Assembly: GCA_963924555.1 (NCBI GenBank)
Contig: OZ004588.1
Coordinates: 1,488,001 to 1,552,000, forward strand
Length of the DNA: 64,000 nucleotides
Direction: 5' to 3'
Origin: Crambe crambe
Taxonomy: Eukaryota; Porifera; Demospongiae; Poecilosclerida; Crambeidae
Shown here: positions 50,501 through 63,551 of the stretch, piece by piece
Layout of the letters: each line of letters begins with the position of its first letter
Position numbering within the stretch: the first letter of the stretch is position 1
Translations under genes and position numbers: made by a program
Notes under the pieces: model-generated
Database searches by the model: none
Seen by the model: the letters and a program-made list of their open reading frames with translations, nothing else
Told to the model about the DNA's origin: nothing

Positions 50501-53500
50501 TCTCTCAACCATCACACAGCCTGGTGGTATATCTCATTCTCTTACTCATTAATTTAAATAGCTATGGTTATCTTTCATTGTATGCAGAAATCATAGCAAG
50601 ATTTGAGCAAGATCCGTACTTTGTGGATGAAATGGATGGACAATTTGAAGTCTGTGTTCTGTTAGAGGGAACATCCAGTATCAGTGGTGTAACCATACAA
50701 GTGATGTCACAGAATAACAACAGTGCTGAAGGTATAATAATAATGTTAATTCAATTATGAGTTTTATAGCTTGCTTTCAATGCTATATTTTTATGAGTAT
50801 CATGCCTTACTGTCTTGATTTCACTTTGTGTAGCTGATTTAGACTATGAAGATGTGGATATCTCTCTCACATTTGACCACGGATCAAGCAATCGCCAATG
50901 TTTTAATATTGTAATATTGGACGACACAATTTTTGAAGGGAAAGAAAACTTTATGCTTGCATTGGATTCAGACAACACAACAGTTACAACCATTAATGCT
51001 ACAGTATTCATTCGAGAAGATGATGGTATGCTTTTTTTAAGGATTCATTTCCAGCATTATTGAGTGGCTTTTAATCATTTTGCAGTTGGTAGATTCGGTG
51101 AGTCATTTCCTTTCGGTTCTGCTGCAGGAGACAGGGATATACAGATTCCATTTAATGAGGGTTTTTTTGTGTTCCTTCAGTCTCCTTTCACCTTCTATGC
51201 ATCCCGGGAGTTTTCCTTCAATGTATGTGTTATTATTTGTATTGCTACGGTAACCTTTAAAATCATGTAATTTGTAGATCAACGAAAATGGAATCCTCTC
51301 TTTTCAATCGTCATTTAGTAACACTTTCATTCAAGAATTTGACTCTTTCTTTCACTTTCCATCTCTCATTGCTCCCTTCTGGACTGACTTGGACCTAAAT
51401 AGATTTGGTGGCAATATCTTATTCCGCATGACCAGTAATGCCAGCACTCTTAAACGAGCCAGAACAATAATACAGCAGCAATTCTTCAATTTTGACTTTG
51501 AACCAACCAATGTCATAATAGTCACATGGTTCAGAGTAGGACACAGATTTCTTGAAGATAATGATTCAAATGTATGTATAATTTATATAGCTACTAGATG
51601 GCATGTATGATTCTGGATTGACAAAGTGACATATACAATTTTACAGAAAATTTAGGAAGTAGCTACTTAATCTACTCAGTGCTCTTATTGTAATTTTTCT
51701 ATAGACAAATTCTTTCCAAGCTGCTCTTATCTACAACAATGAGACCTCCTTTGTGTCTTTCTTCTATGATGAAACTGTCATGGAACTTAGAACTGCCATT
51801 GCAGGTTTTGCTCCTTCATTTCGCAGGATTGGAAGATCTTTCACGATACCTGGAGTGTTCACTAATAATGCAACTCTAACAAGTGAAAGTAACACCGGTG
51901 TTCCTGGATTCTATGCCTTTCGTGTGGATCTTCCATTCATTATAGAGGCAGGAGGTACCTACATGCGCATTATTTATGACTGTACAATTACATATGTCCA
52001 ATGATTTATATGCAAACAGATATTATAGCAAGATTTGAACAAAACAGTTACTTTGTGAATGAAACAGACACACAATTGAAAGTGTGTGTGTTTGTAGAAG
52101 GAAGACCTGCAAATAGCAGTCTAACTCTATATGTGATGTCACGGAACAACAGTGCTGAAGGTAGTACAATTATTAGTTGCCTGGCAAAGATCATGTCGTG
52201 ATGTCTATACTTGCCTACATAGGTAGATCATGTGTGGTTGTTGCCATTACATAGGGCTAGAAAAGTAGCTATTAGGTCCTATGCTGAACACTGATGCTAA
52301 AGTTTAAAAAATGCTCTGTAAAGGTAGATTTTTAAGAGGCTAGGGTACTTAAGTTGCAATTCTCGTAGTGAAGAGTCTAAATGTGACTAAAGGAGGGGTA
52401 GTGCTTTCTTGCCCTATGATATACCCATCCCTTTATAGTCTCATGTGGAAGAGGCGAGGCTTAGGCAAGGCTTCTATATTTATGCATGATATCACAGAGT
52501 AATAACAGTGCTGATGTTATAATACAAATAGCTGGTTCTGATTATGAGGAAGTGGATATCCTCCTAACATTTGATGAAAGATCACTGAATCGACAGTGTT
52601 TCAGTGTCATGATATTGAGTGACTCTGTATTTGAGGGAGAAGAGAACTTTAATCTGACTTTGGAGTCTACAGACACAACAGTCACCTCTATTGAAGCTAT
52701 AGTCTCCATTCAAGATAATGATGGTAAGTCCTTATGGAGTGACATGTGTAGCTACTTATAGTAGTTATCTGCAAGTCAGAATAAACTTTTCTTATCTGCA
52801 AGCTAAAATAGCGAGGGGGCAGAATTTACCCTTTCTTATCTGCAAGCCAGAATAGTGAATCAATTAGCTATCTGCAAGCCAGAATGGTGAGGGGCAGAAT
52901 TACTACAAGCTAGAATAGTAAGGGGTTTTTCTTATCTGCAAGCCAGAACAGTAAGAGGCAGAATCAAGCTTTTCTTATCTGCAAGCTAGAATAGTGAGGG
53001 GGCAGAATTTACTCTTTCTTATCTGCAAGCCAGAATAGTGAATCAATTAGCTATCTGCAAGCCAGAATAGTGAGGGGCAGAATTTACTACGGGGCAGAAT
53101 TAAATTTTTCTTATCTGCAATCCAGAACCGTAAGGGGCAGAATCAAGCTTTTCTTATCTGCAAGCCAGAATAGTGAGGGGCAGAATTTACTTATAAGTAG
53201 TGGAACAGGTCAGGCCAGTCAGGCCCAGGCCTGACTAATATTTTAGGAAAATAGGTTAATCAGTGGTTATCAATCAATAGAGTTGTAGTGAATTTAGAGC
53301 TTCAGTAGTCTGGGTCAATTTTGGGTCCGACCAATTGAATCTTGCTTCCAACACCTCTGTATCTGCAAGCCAGAATAGAATGCTCAGAGGAAGCTTTCTT
53401 GGTACACATTGCAAGTCATCAATATAATTATAATACTATTATGTAGCTTAATACTGTACATATTTTAGTCTTGCATAGATTGTATAGACTACGTAACCAG

Positions 53501-56500
53501 GATTGGAAATGCAATATAAACCGCCCGGCCACATATGCCCGCATTAGTTAATACATAAGAAAAAGTCAAATTTGGGTATTAAGTGTGCAGCCATTGATCC
53601 TGGTGATTCTTCTTCACCTCTGCACCTTCTTGTTCTCTGCCCGAACTATGAGTGAAGATTTTGAAGCCTCCCTATCTGTTGATCATCCCTGAGGAATATA
53701 ATATTTAAAATTAATGTACTCTAATCATTGAACTTTTTCTTGGCAAGAGAATGCATACATTTGGTGCAGGGCATGAAGGCATGACTACTTGTTATGAATA
53801 TAAATTGGGGTCACTAGAAACAACTTAACTTTTTCAAAAAAAGTACGCAAAGACACACCCAGCTAATGTGAACTCTTGGCTGAAACTCTTGAATACATGT
53901 AAAGTTCATTACATTTTGGGTATGAGGGCATGAAGTAGAGTCTATACTAAACTCTGAAACTGTAAGTTATTCTTTCATGTGCGCAGATTGTATTGTTGCT
54001 ATGGGGCGTTTCAAATCCCAGTTACGTAGTCTATACAATCTATGGTACTTGTCAGTGCTCATAGTTCTGCACATGAGCAATTGATAATTGCCTTATGAAT
54101 GTATAGTTAGTTACTTCTCTTGAAACATATTATTGCTGTTATGTATGTTCTTTTTGCAGCTGGTGGGTTTGGAGCAGCATTTCCTTTTGGTCCTGTTGCA
54201 GGAGATAGAGAAATACGGATTTCATTCAATAATGGCTTTTTCACGTTTCTTCAAACTTCATTCACATTCTATGGATCTACTGAGAGAATCTTATATGTAT
54301 GTACAAATTTTCATGCTATATGTACATGTGGGTTATACACTGCTATCTATTAGTCTATTAATAGTGTTTTGGGTATAAGGGAAAAAGCATTTCGTGAAAT
54401 GAAAAAAGATGTAGGGATGACCATTGCTCAAAAAAGTAAGGAAACAAGAAGGATGGAAATGGGATCAATCTTTGTTCTGTATATCCAGCCAACAATCCCT
54501 ACATATACGTCAGGTAGCTTCAGATTATAGTGCAGTAATATAAGTATATGTAGGGATTGTTGGCTGGATATACAGAACAAAGATTGATCCCATTTCCATC
54601 CTTCTTGTTTCCTTACTTTTTTGAGCAGTGGTCATCCCTACATCTTTTTTTATTTCACGAAATGCTTTTTCCCTTACTTGTTCCTGGTCATTTTCCCTCT
54701 CTTTTATGGTTTTAGCTATGTATAGAGTTCATTCTTCTATGCAGGGGACAGATGGAAGAATAGTTCTCCAATAGCATAGCAACGAGTCAAGGTGTTGTGT
54801 TATTGTTAAGCTATACTCGGAGGTCGAAGATGCTGAAATAGAGTCTACCGGTAGCTGGATTGGTGAATCTAAAATCCCTGAGTCGATGGTGTAGTCCATT
54901 GTCTAGCTAGCTAGAGATAGCTGAGTAATATTATAATTTCGAATAATTAGATATCATATACATGCGCATGCGTATTATAGAAAAGAATGTAGTAGTAATA
55001 GTTGTGTTGTATTTGCAGATCAATGAAAATGGAATCCTCTCTTTTCGGTCCACGTTTAGAGATACCTTCATTCGAGAATTTGATTCTTTCTTTCGCTTTA
55101 CACCTCTCATTGCTCCCTTCTGGACTGATTTGGACCTGAACAGATTTGGTGGGAGGATTCTGCTTCGTATGACCAGGGATATCAGCACTCTTGAACGCGC
55201 CAGAAATCTAACAGGAGAGCAGTTTCTTGATTTGGATTTTGCACCCACTGATGTTGTAATAGTCACCTGGTTTGAAGTGGGACATCGATTCCTTGGAAGT
55301 AGATCAAATGTATGTCAACAAAATTGAGACTCATCATTGATACTGCTACACATGATTAATTGTTTCATCTGCTTTTAGGTGAATACTTTCCAAGTAGCTC
55401 TGGTATACAACAGTGATACATCCTTTGTCTTTTTTTTCTACGATGAAACTGTTACTGGATTCAGAACAATAAATGCAGGATTTTCTCCATCCTCATCAGT
55501 AGGCAGCAGTGGAAGACCTTTTGATGTACCTGGAGTGTTCACTAACAGTGTAAATCTGATAAGTGGCAGCAACACTGGTGTACCTGGATTCTATGCTTTC
55601 CGTGTTGATCTTCCTCTCATTTCACAGCCTGGGGGTATGTGCACTACTATACAATTTACTAGTTTCAGTTCCATCATTATATTCTCTAACAGAAATTATA
55701 GCGAGATTCGAACAAGATATTTACTCTGTGAATGAATCAAATGCACAATTTGAAGTTTGCGTGTCAGTAGAAGGAATGAGAAGCAATCTGACGATGCTAG
55801 TGTTGTCACAGGACAACAGTGCTGAAGGTATATTACTTATAACTCTATAGTGATTGCTGTTCTTATTGTTTCTATTATACACAGCTGGTTCTGATTATGA
55901 GGAAGTAAATACTCTTCTAACATTTAGTGAAGGATCAGAATGTTTTGACATTGTAATATTGGATGACTCGATATTTGAAGGGGAAGAAAACTTCACATTG
56001 ACATTGCAGTCTGCAAATGCAACAAATGCAACAATTGCTTCTATCAATACTGTCATTACTATTCGAGATAATGATGGTGAGTAGATTTAATTATATACAT
56101 GGTAGCAAATCTTGTAGAGCTCGCTTTATTCATCAAGTGTGAACATGCATAGCTTGTAGCAACTCTTTCTTTTTTTTCCTTTTTTCTTTGATAAGCTGGC
56201 AGATTTGGAGAAGCATTTCCTTTTGGTGCTGTTGTAGGAGATAGAGATGTACGTGTTCCATTCAACGGAGGCTTTTTCATTTTTTTTCAAACTTCCTTCA
56301 CCTTCTATGAATCCATGGAACGATTCTTCTATGTACGTATGTTACCAATAACTCCACATGGAAGTACAATTAAACTTATGAGTTGTATAATAGTGAATAA
56401 TTAGCATGTACAAAAACAAAATGTACCCAAAATTTAAATATTCTGAAATTTCACTAAACCTAATCAGGGACACGTGCAATGCTTGACCTCCTTTAATGCA

Positions 56501-59500
56501 CATGTATGAGTGACTATTGTCTAATGCCCTGAAGCTGGAGAAGTAGCTAGTTACCTAATTTACATTATGTTGCATTTGCAGATCAATGAAAATGGAATCC
56601 TCTCTTTTCGGTCGACGTTTAGAGACACTTTCATTCGAGAGTTTGACTCCTTCTCTCGCTTTACACCTCTCATTGCTCCCTTCTGGACTGATCTGGACCA
56701 GAACAGATTTGGTGGGAGGATTCTGTTTCGTGTGACCCAAGATGTCAGCACTCTTGAACGTGCTGGAAATCTAACAGGACAGCAGTTTCCTAATTTGGAT
56801 TTTGCACCCACTGATGTTGTAATAGTCACCTGGTTTGAAGTGGGACATCGATTCCTTGGAAGTAGATCAAATGTATGTCAACAAAGTTGACCCATCATTG
56901 ATACTGCTACACATGATTAATTGTTTCATCTGCCTTTAGGTGAATACTTTCCAAGTAGCTCTGGTATACAACAGTGATGCATCCTTTGTCTTCTTCTTCT
57001 ACGATGAAACTGTTACTGGATTCAGAACAATAAATGCAGGATTTTCTCCATCCTCATCAGTAGGCAGCAGTGGAAGACCTTTCGATGTACCTGGAGTGTT
57101 CACTAACAGTGTAAATCTGATAAATGACAGCAACACTGGTGTACCTGGATTCTATGCTTTCCGTGTTGATCTTCCTTTCATTTCACAGCCTGGGGGTATG
57201 TGGACTTTATTTTACTAGTTTCAATCCATCATTATATTCTCAATCATAACAGAAATTATAGCGAGATTTGAACGAAATGTTTACTCTGTGAATGAATCGA
57301 ACACACAATTTGAAGTTTGTGTGTTAGTAGAAGGAATTCCTGCGAGAAGCAATCTGACTTTACTAATCTTGTCACAAAGCAACAGTGCTGAAGGTATATT
57401 ATTTATAACTCTCTGTTTTTATTAATATTAATATTATACACAGCTGGTTCTGATTATGAGGAAGTAAATACTCTTCTAACATTTAGTGAAGGATCAGAAT
57501 GTTTTGACATTATAATATTGGATGACTCGATATTTGAAGGGGAAGAAAACTTCACTTTGACATTGCAGTCTGCAGATGCAACAAATGCAACAATTGCTTC
57601 TATCAATACTGTCATCACTATTCAAGATAATGATGGTGAGTCGATTTAATTGTAATTAAAGCAATACATGGTAGCATTAATCTCCATGAAAATGTAGAAC
57701 TTGCTTCATTCATCAAGTGTGGACATGCATGCATGGCTAAACTCATTCTTTTTTTTTTCCTTTGATAAAGTATGCTCTTTTTTCAGCTGGTAGACTTGGA
57801 GAAGCATTTCCTTTTGGTGCTGTTGTAGGAGATAGAGATGTACGTGTTCCATTCAACGGAGCCTCTTTTGTGATTGTTCAAACTTCCTTCACCTTCTATG
57901 AATCCATGGAAAGATTCTTCTTTGTAAGTACGTTACCAATAACTCCATGCAAATAATGTTTGGCCTTGTGACTATTGTTATTTGGTTATCTAATGCCCGA
58001 GTGAGTATAAAGCTGTAGAAGTAGTTACCTATTTTACATACGTAGTTAATAATGTTGTATTTGCAGATCAATGAAAATGGAATTCTCTCTTTTCGGTCGA
58101 CGTTTAGCGACACTTTCATTCAAGAATTTGACTCTTTCTCTCGCTTTACACCTCTCATTGCTCCCTTCTGGACTGATCTGGACCAGAACAGATTTGGTGG
58201 GAGGATTCTGTTTCGTGTGACCCAAGATGTCAGCACTCTTGAACGTGCTGGAAATCTAACAGGACAGCAGTTTCCTGATTTGGATTTTGCACCCACTGAT
58301 GTTGTAATAGTCACCTGGTTTGAAGTGGGACATCGATTCCTTGGAAGTAGATCAAATGTATGTCAACAAAGTTGAGACTCATCATTGATACTGCTACACA
58401 TGATTAATTGTTTCATCTGCCTTTAGGTGAACACTTTCCAAGTAGCTCTGGTATACAACAGTGATACATCCTTTGTCTTCTTCTTTTACGATGAAACTGT
58501 TACTGGATTCAGAACAATAAATGCAGGATTTTCTCCATCCTCATCAGTAGGCAGCAGTGGAAGACCTTTTGATGTACCTGGAGTGTTCACTAACAGTGTA
58601 AATCTGATAAGTGGCAGCAACACTGGTGTACCTGGATTCTATGCTTTCCGTGTTGATCTTCCTTTCATTTCACAGCCTGGGGGTATGTGCACTACATTTT
58701 ACTGGTTTCAATTCCATCATTATATTTTCAATCATAACAGAAATTATAGCGAGATTTGAACAAAACGTTTACTCTGTGAATGAATCAAGTGCACAATTTG
58801 AAGTTTGTGTGTTAGTAGAAGGAATGAGAAGCAATCTGACTTTACTAGTGTTGTCACAAAGCAACACTGCTGAAGGTATATTATTTATAACTCTATAAAT
58901 GATTGCTGTTTTCATTGTTACTATTATACACAGCTGGTTCTGATTATGAGGAAGTAAATACTCTTCTAACATTTAGTGAAGGATCAGAATGTTTTGACAT
59001 TGTAATATTGGATGACTCGATATTTGAAGGGGAAGAAAACTTCACTTTGACATTGCAGTCTGCAGATGCAACAAATGCTTCTATCAATTCTGTCATCATT
59101 ATTCGAGATAATGATGGTGAGTGGCTATACATGATAAACTATCTCTTCAGAGCTTGCTTCATTCATTAGCTAAGTATGGACATGCATTAACTATAGGTTG
59201 TATTTTGCATTTACTACTGTAAATCTTCCTCATCTGTAAGCTACAAATGTAATTTCCTTGTGCATGCGTGTTTATTTTTGACACGAAACAATTTCTCCAC
59301 CTCCTCAATGTTTAACTAGCTATTCCTTAAGTCATATATTTATTATGATTATAATATTGTGCAGTTGGTCAGTTTGGTTTATCCTTTGAGTTTGGTACTG
59401 CTGTGGGAGATACAAGTGTTCGACCAGTCTTTGATAGAGCAGTCAACATATTTCTACCCAGCTTCAATTTTTATCAGCGTTTTTCTTCAAGTCTCTCGGT

Positions 59501-62500
59501 ACAATTTATAGCAGTAAAATTGTATTATGGCCAGGAATATCAGTTGTGTAGACATGGAGGTATGGAGGTGTGGTCATACTAAACCTTCCTAGAATTGGGT
59601 ATGATCATTGCAACCCCTGTGTTGTTCATGTCAGCTATCTCTTTAAATTTTACATCACTATTTCGAGAAATTTTCAAAGTACTAAAAGAATATATTTTAG
59701 TTGGCAGTGCTGGCTATTAAATTACAATTATTTCGTTAATAGAGTTTATACTTGAATGATGCAATTTTAGATCAATGAAAATGGACTGCTCTCCTTTTTT
59801 GGAAGTTTTTCAGGGACGATTCCAAGACCTTTCACTCAGTTTGATTTCTCTCCTCTCATTGCTCCCTTCTGGAGTAATGTCGATTTAAACAGATTTGGGA
59901 CTATTTTTCATCGTACAACAACTGACAGCGATACGTTATCCAACGCCACACAACTAGTAGAACTGTTATTCCCAAATGTGCCATTCAGAGCAAATAGAGC
60001 AACAGTGATCACATGGTTCAGAGTGGCCGAGTTCAATTCTAACAGTACAGAGGTGAGCTAGATCCTTTTCTAACAGAGCACAAAATAACAGTTCATTGAT
60101 GGTTGGTCAAATAGCTATTAGGTCATCCAGTGGGTCATTAGCTAGTATTACACATGGTTGCCCTTCAAAAATCATCCTGCCTTTTTTTACCAACCATTTA
60201 AGATGTTGTACTGCCAAAATGGTAGGTAATCTGACTGATGACCTTTGCTCTGTTATAATCTGATTTATAGCAAGTCAATATATACACTACTCTCTCTGGT
60301 TGCTAGGGTGTAGTATGAATAGCTTAGCACTTTACATACAGGATCTATGGTATATAGATCTCTTTACTGCTTTGTAATATGCCCCCATGTAGATCAATAC
60401 TATCTCAATGTCTAAACTTAATATTTTTTCACTGATTTTATATTATAGTCAAATACATTCCAAGCTGTGCTTGTGTCAAGCACAGGAGGGATTTCCTTTG
60501 TCTTCTTCTTCTATGGAGATATTCAGTGGGGCAGGTTCAGCAACATAGGCTTTCAGCCATCACGCTTTTTCTCAAGTTCTGCGAGTCAACCTTTCATGAT
60601 TCCTATAGGCTTGACCAATGCTACTATCGATATTGAAGAAACTAGTAATTTCGGCTCTCCAGGATCTTATGCTTTCCGTGTGGATCTTCCTATCATTCAA
60701 GAACCAGAGGGTAAACTTATCCCAGTCATATAATTTAGCTGCATTATTGCAGAACCAAAGCAAGCCCATGCATGTAGAAAAGTATAGCAATGCTATCACT
60801 CATGCATGTATAGGTCAGAGTTCAGGCACACACACTGTATGCTTGTTACACATTCTGCTGCTAGGGAGATAGCACTTAAGCTAGTGATTTATGCTGTGAT
60901 ATGCTGTCATATAATAGTTCTAATCGAGGTAGCAACTATATTATGGAGCTATTATGATTCACTGTTTTCAGTTAACTCTAAATTAATTTTTTAACTATTA
61001 TTCCTTGTTCTTTATAATTATAGTTATTATAAACTTCACAAGGACTACCTATACTGCATCAGAGTCGAGTGGTCTTGTTACTATTTGTGTGAATGAAAGT
61101 ACTTCATCGATACCTACTCTGGTTTATAGCATACAAACACTTAACGGAAGTGCACAGGGTGAGCATGCATGCAGTTAAACTGAAGCAGTTTCCCTACAAT
61201 TCTTATGACTGACCAATTCTTATGACAGACATGCACATACAATCATTGATATAAGAATACTGTTTATGTAGCTAGCTATATCACGTTTATTATGGCTATA
61301 ATATGGAGCATAGGCATACTAGTAAGATTGTGGTGTAGTGTTTGACCATGCACATGCAGAGAGCAGTAGTAGTATAAGAGAGAGAACTAACATATAGCTA
61401 CTGTAAAAAAATAAAAAAACAAAACAAAAAAACAAAAAACAAAACAACAACAACAACAACAAAAAATGATTTTTACATAGGCCTAAATTTTCATGTAAAG
61501 CTTTTTGGCCAAGTAGCTATAGACACTATCTCCATATACAGTAAGATTTCTGTTAGTAACTATAGGAACAAGGTAGCTATAGCTAATAATGGTGATGGTG
61601 GCAGCCTATAGATATACATACTACAACAAGGCCATTTCAGAAAGCTAGTAAATGACTTCAGGACTGTCCTGTCTGTTTTGGGACTGTACATGTCCTCTCC
61701 TTCTGGAGGTAGTTGATACCTGTATGCCACACACCAATCACATGTGCTGACTTTGTTAGCTACAACATTAATTGCATGATACTGAAATTCCTATAGCAAG
61801 TAGCTATATTGATAGTAATGAGCAGCTTTCTTTATAATATGTAGATGGAAAGGATTATATTGGTTTATCTCTGAATGTGACATCTGCCGGAGAAGTCCAG
61901 TGTTTCAACGTGACTATCATTGACGATACAATTTTCGAGTCTCAAAGTGGTGAGGTCTTCACAGTTCGACTCGAAATTCTCTTCCCTTTCGTCAATTTAG
62001 GTTCTACTGCTAATGTCATCATCCAAGATAATGATGGCAAGTTATAGTATAGTAATAATTATATTGGTAGCTATCAGGGTACAATTTAGAACCATCACTT
62101 TAAGAAAAATTATACTCTTCACTAAGTTGGGTAAGGTCAGAAGTTAGTAGAGTTACATAGCCTGAATATTATAAAGGGTCATAATTTTTCCCCCAGTCAT
62201 TATAATATCAGATCTATTTATGCCATTGCATTAAAAAGAATACTTTTCATGATCATCATGTTCTATTTCGAAACAGTTCCCCAGTTAGACTTTGATCGAG
62301 TATCATACCAAGTGACTGAGAATGTTCAAGATACCAGTCTTGCTCTCTATGTGTGTGTAATACTCCAACAGGAAATTGAGGCACCTTTTTCTGCAATATT
62401 CAGGTCTACATCTGGCACTGCTCAAGGTAGTGTAACAATCTCATGTTATTAGCTTATTGACTTGTCATATTTGGGTTATGTGTCCCAATGTGATATGATA

Positions 62501-63551
62501 TAGTGATGAACAGTATATGATTCACAATATAACCCCTAGAAATTTATAGAAGAAATACAGCAATTCTAGATAGAGATATTCATTTTTTTTTCAAAAATAA
62601 ACTTTTCATTTCCTTCATATACTGTAGGTTCTGTTGATTTTGAATCTCGTTCAGAACGTTTGACTTTTAGTCCATTTGATCAAAGTAATGTCAAGCAGTG
62701 CAGATGTGTTGGTATACTGCAAGACAACATTGTGGAGTACTCAGAGAATTTCCTGCTGACACTGACTGTTATTGAGTTAAATTTCATCGTTCAGCCAATA
62801 AGTCGACAAGTTACAATATTAGATGATGATGATGGTGAGTGAATCAACTTATATACCTTATAAATCAGAGCAGGTCAATCATTGTAACAATCCCATACTA
62901 AAGATGGAACTATTACTAGACATGACATCTGAAAAGAATTTCATTGCAACTGACTGTCAAAATTGAATTAAGCATGCAGCTGTAAACTATTACATTTCAA
63001 CATACTGTGGTAGCAAAGCTGACTCCCAGAATAAACCTTCACACACTACACTTGTACTGCTGAGCATGCAGACTTCAGAGAAAGTCGATAGCTCTCTCTC
63101 ACATCCTAGACTGTGGTTAGGACACAGGACAGAGCTGGGACTATCTGGGACAGTTGCCACCTATGCATAACTATGACAATCCCAGGTAGAAATTGAATAT
63201 TACTGTCCCAAAATTCTCTAATGTATTCTATAATGGTGTGGTATCTTTACACCAACAAAGGCCACAAATAGTCGTGAGTTATGGAGAGCTCAAAAAAAGA
63301 AAAAAAAAGGATATTTATTTCTACCTGGGCCTACCATAAACTGAGAGGAGTGTATATATACATGACATTCTTGAAGTTCCCTCACTATACACTGTGAATT
63401 AATTACTCTTTCATAGTTGTGAGAGTTGGTTTCGAGATGCAAACCTACACCATTCTTGAGGATGGAGGGAGTGTGGAGGTGTGTGTTCTAATGTTGGGGG
63501 CTACTGAACGAAGCATTAATTTTACCATTGAGGCACAGAGGAGTTCAGCAA
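43364..63551 (+). CDS. Giant secreted/surface protein, tandem NIDO + Calx-beta modules (3' end outside)
   Basis: 43 exons found, about 2,930 codons, continuing past the window. Residues 1-24 are a signal peptide (MAGQNCLVCTCFILFSLTAN...). Then come eight modules, each of five exons. Exon a: FGExFPFG...FTFY. Exons b and c: the NIDO domain, with IAPFWTDLD, VVIVTWFEVGH, NTFQVALVYN and SFVFFFYDE. Exons d and e: a Calx-beta domain, with ARFEQ...VNE, SDYEEV, DDSIFEGEENF and DNDG acidic Ca-binding positions. After module 8 come another Calx-beta and the first half of a further one. Intron phases run 0,0,1,1,1 in every module, so each is a symmetric 1-1 unit. NIDO is known from nidogen and tectorin, Calx-beta from adhesion proteins including sponge aggregation factors. 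No membrane segment is seen. Module entries give exon positions. Confidence 0.9.
45878..46041. mobile_element. MITE copy 2
   Basis: 164 bp in the first intron of module 2, with ends TATGTGACAATCGAGGGTAG and CTACCCTTGACTGTCACATA. The interior matches copy 1 at 37731-37885 over nearly its whole length, in the same orientation. This copy keeps the longer inverted repeat. Confidence 0.85.
47433..47520. repeat. (CA)n microsatellite
   Basis: A perfect CA run of about 88 bp in the second intron of module 2, followed by TATATA. Confidence 0.97.
52770..53190. repeat. Minisatellite, unit about 40-45 bp
   Basis: About eight to ten copies of a unit with TTTCTTATCTGCAAGCCAGA and ATAGTGAGGGGCAGAATT in the intron between modules 4 and 5. 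Units vary by deletion. Confidence 0.88.
54160..59116 (+). other. Modules 5-7, nearly identical triplicate
   Basis: Module 5 exons: 54160-54296, 55019-55309, 55379-55634, 55693-55827, 55885-56076. Module 6: 56196-56332, 56582-56872, 56940-57195, 57253-57393, 57444-57635. Module 7: 57787-57923, 58067-58357, 58427-58682, 58741-58875, 58934-59116. Exon c has 256 nt in all three, exon b 291 nt. The b-c introns differ at only a few positions. Modules 6 and 7 also share exon a (AFPFGAVVGDRDVRVPF). Confidence 0.9.
54376..54676. mobile_element. Near-perfect fold-back (133-nt arms, 35-nt loop)
   Basis: Arms 54376-54508 and 54544-54676 are almost exact reverse complements, from TAAGGGAAAAAGCATTTC to TGTATATCCAGCCAACAATC. 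It lies in the first intron of module 5, 80 nt after exon a. It has no coding capacity and looks like a recently inserted or gene-converted MITE. Confidence 0.9.
59365..63551 (+). other. Module 8 and extra Calx-beta repeats
   Basis: Module 8 exons: 59365-59498, 59771-60052, 60449-60710, 61024-61158, 61845-62036. Then Calx-beta 9 (62277-62426 and 62628-62834) and the first half of Calx-beta 10 (63417-63551). After module 8 no NIDO exons appear, so the protein switches from NIDO + Calx-beta to Calx-beta only. The intron after 62036 has a GC donor. The second half of Calx-beta 10 must lie beyond the window or in the last 450 bp, where I see no matching exon. Confidence 0.85.
61407..61465. repeat. 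A-rich AAAC/AACAAC tract
   Basis: Low-complexity stretch in the intron between exons d and e of module 8. It could be the tail of an old retroelement insertion, but no body is recognisable. Confidence 0.7.

Larger units (their letters stand above)
45680..52723 (+). other. Modules 2-4 (NIDO + Calx-beta)
   Basis: Module 2 exons: 45680-45810, 46971-47276, 47672-47921, 48921-49061, 49297-49497. Module 3: 49574-49716, 49778-50086, 50262-50526, 50588-50731, 50834-51025. Module 4: 51086-51222, 51278-51571, 51705-51954, 52020-52160, 52532-52723. Module 2 has long introns holding MITE copy 2 and a CA microsatellite. Module 3 and module 8 share the variant IEWGRFSNIGF/IQWGRFSNIGF in exon c, whereas modules 2 and 4-7 lack it. 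Confidence 0.85.
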
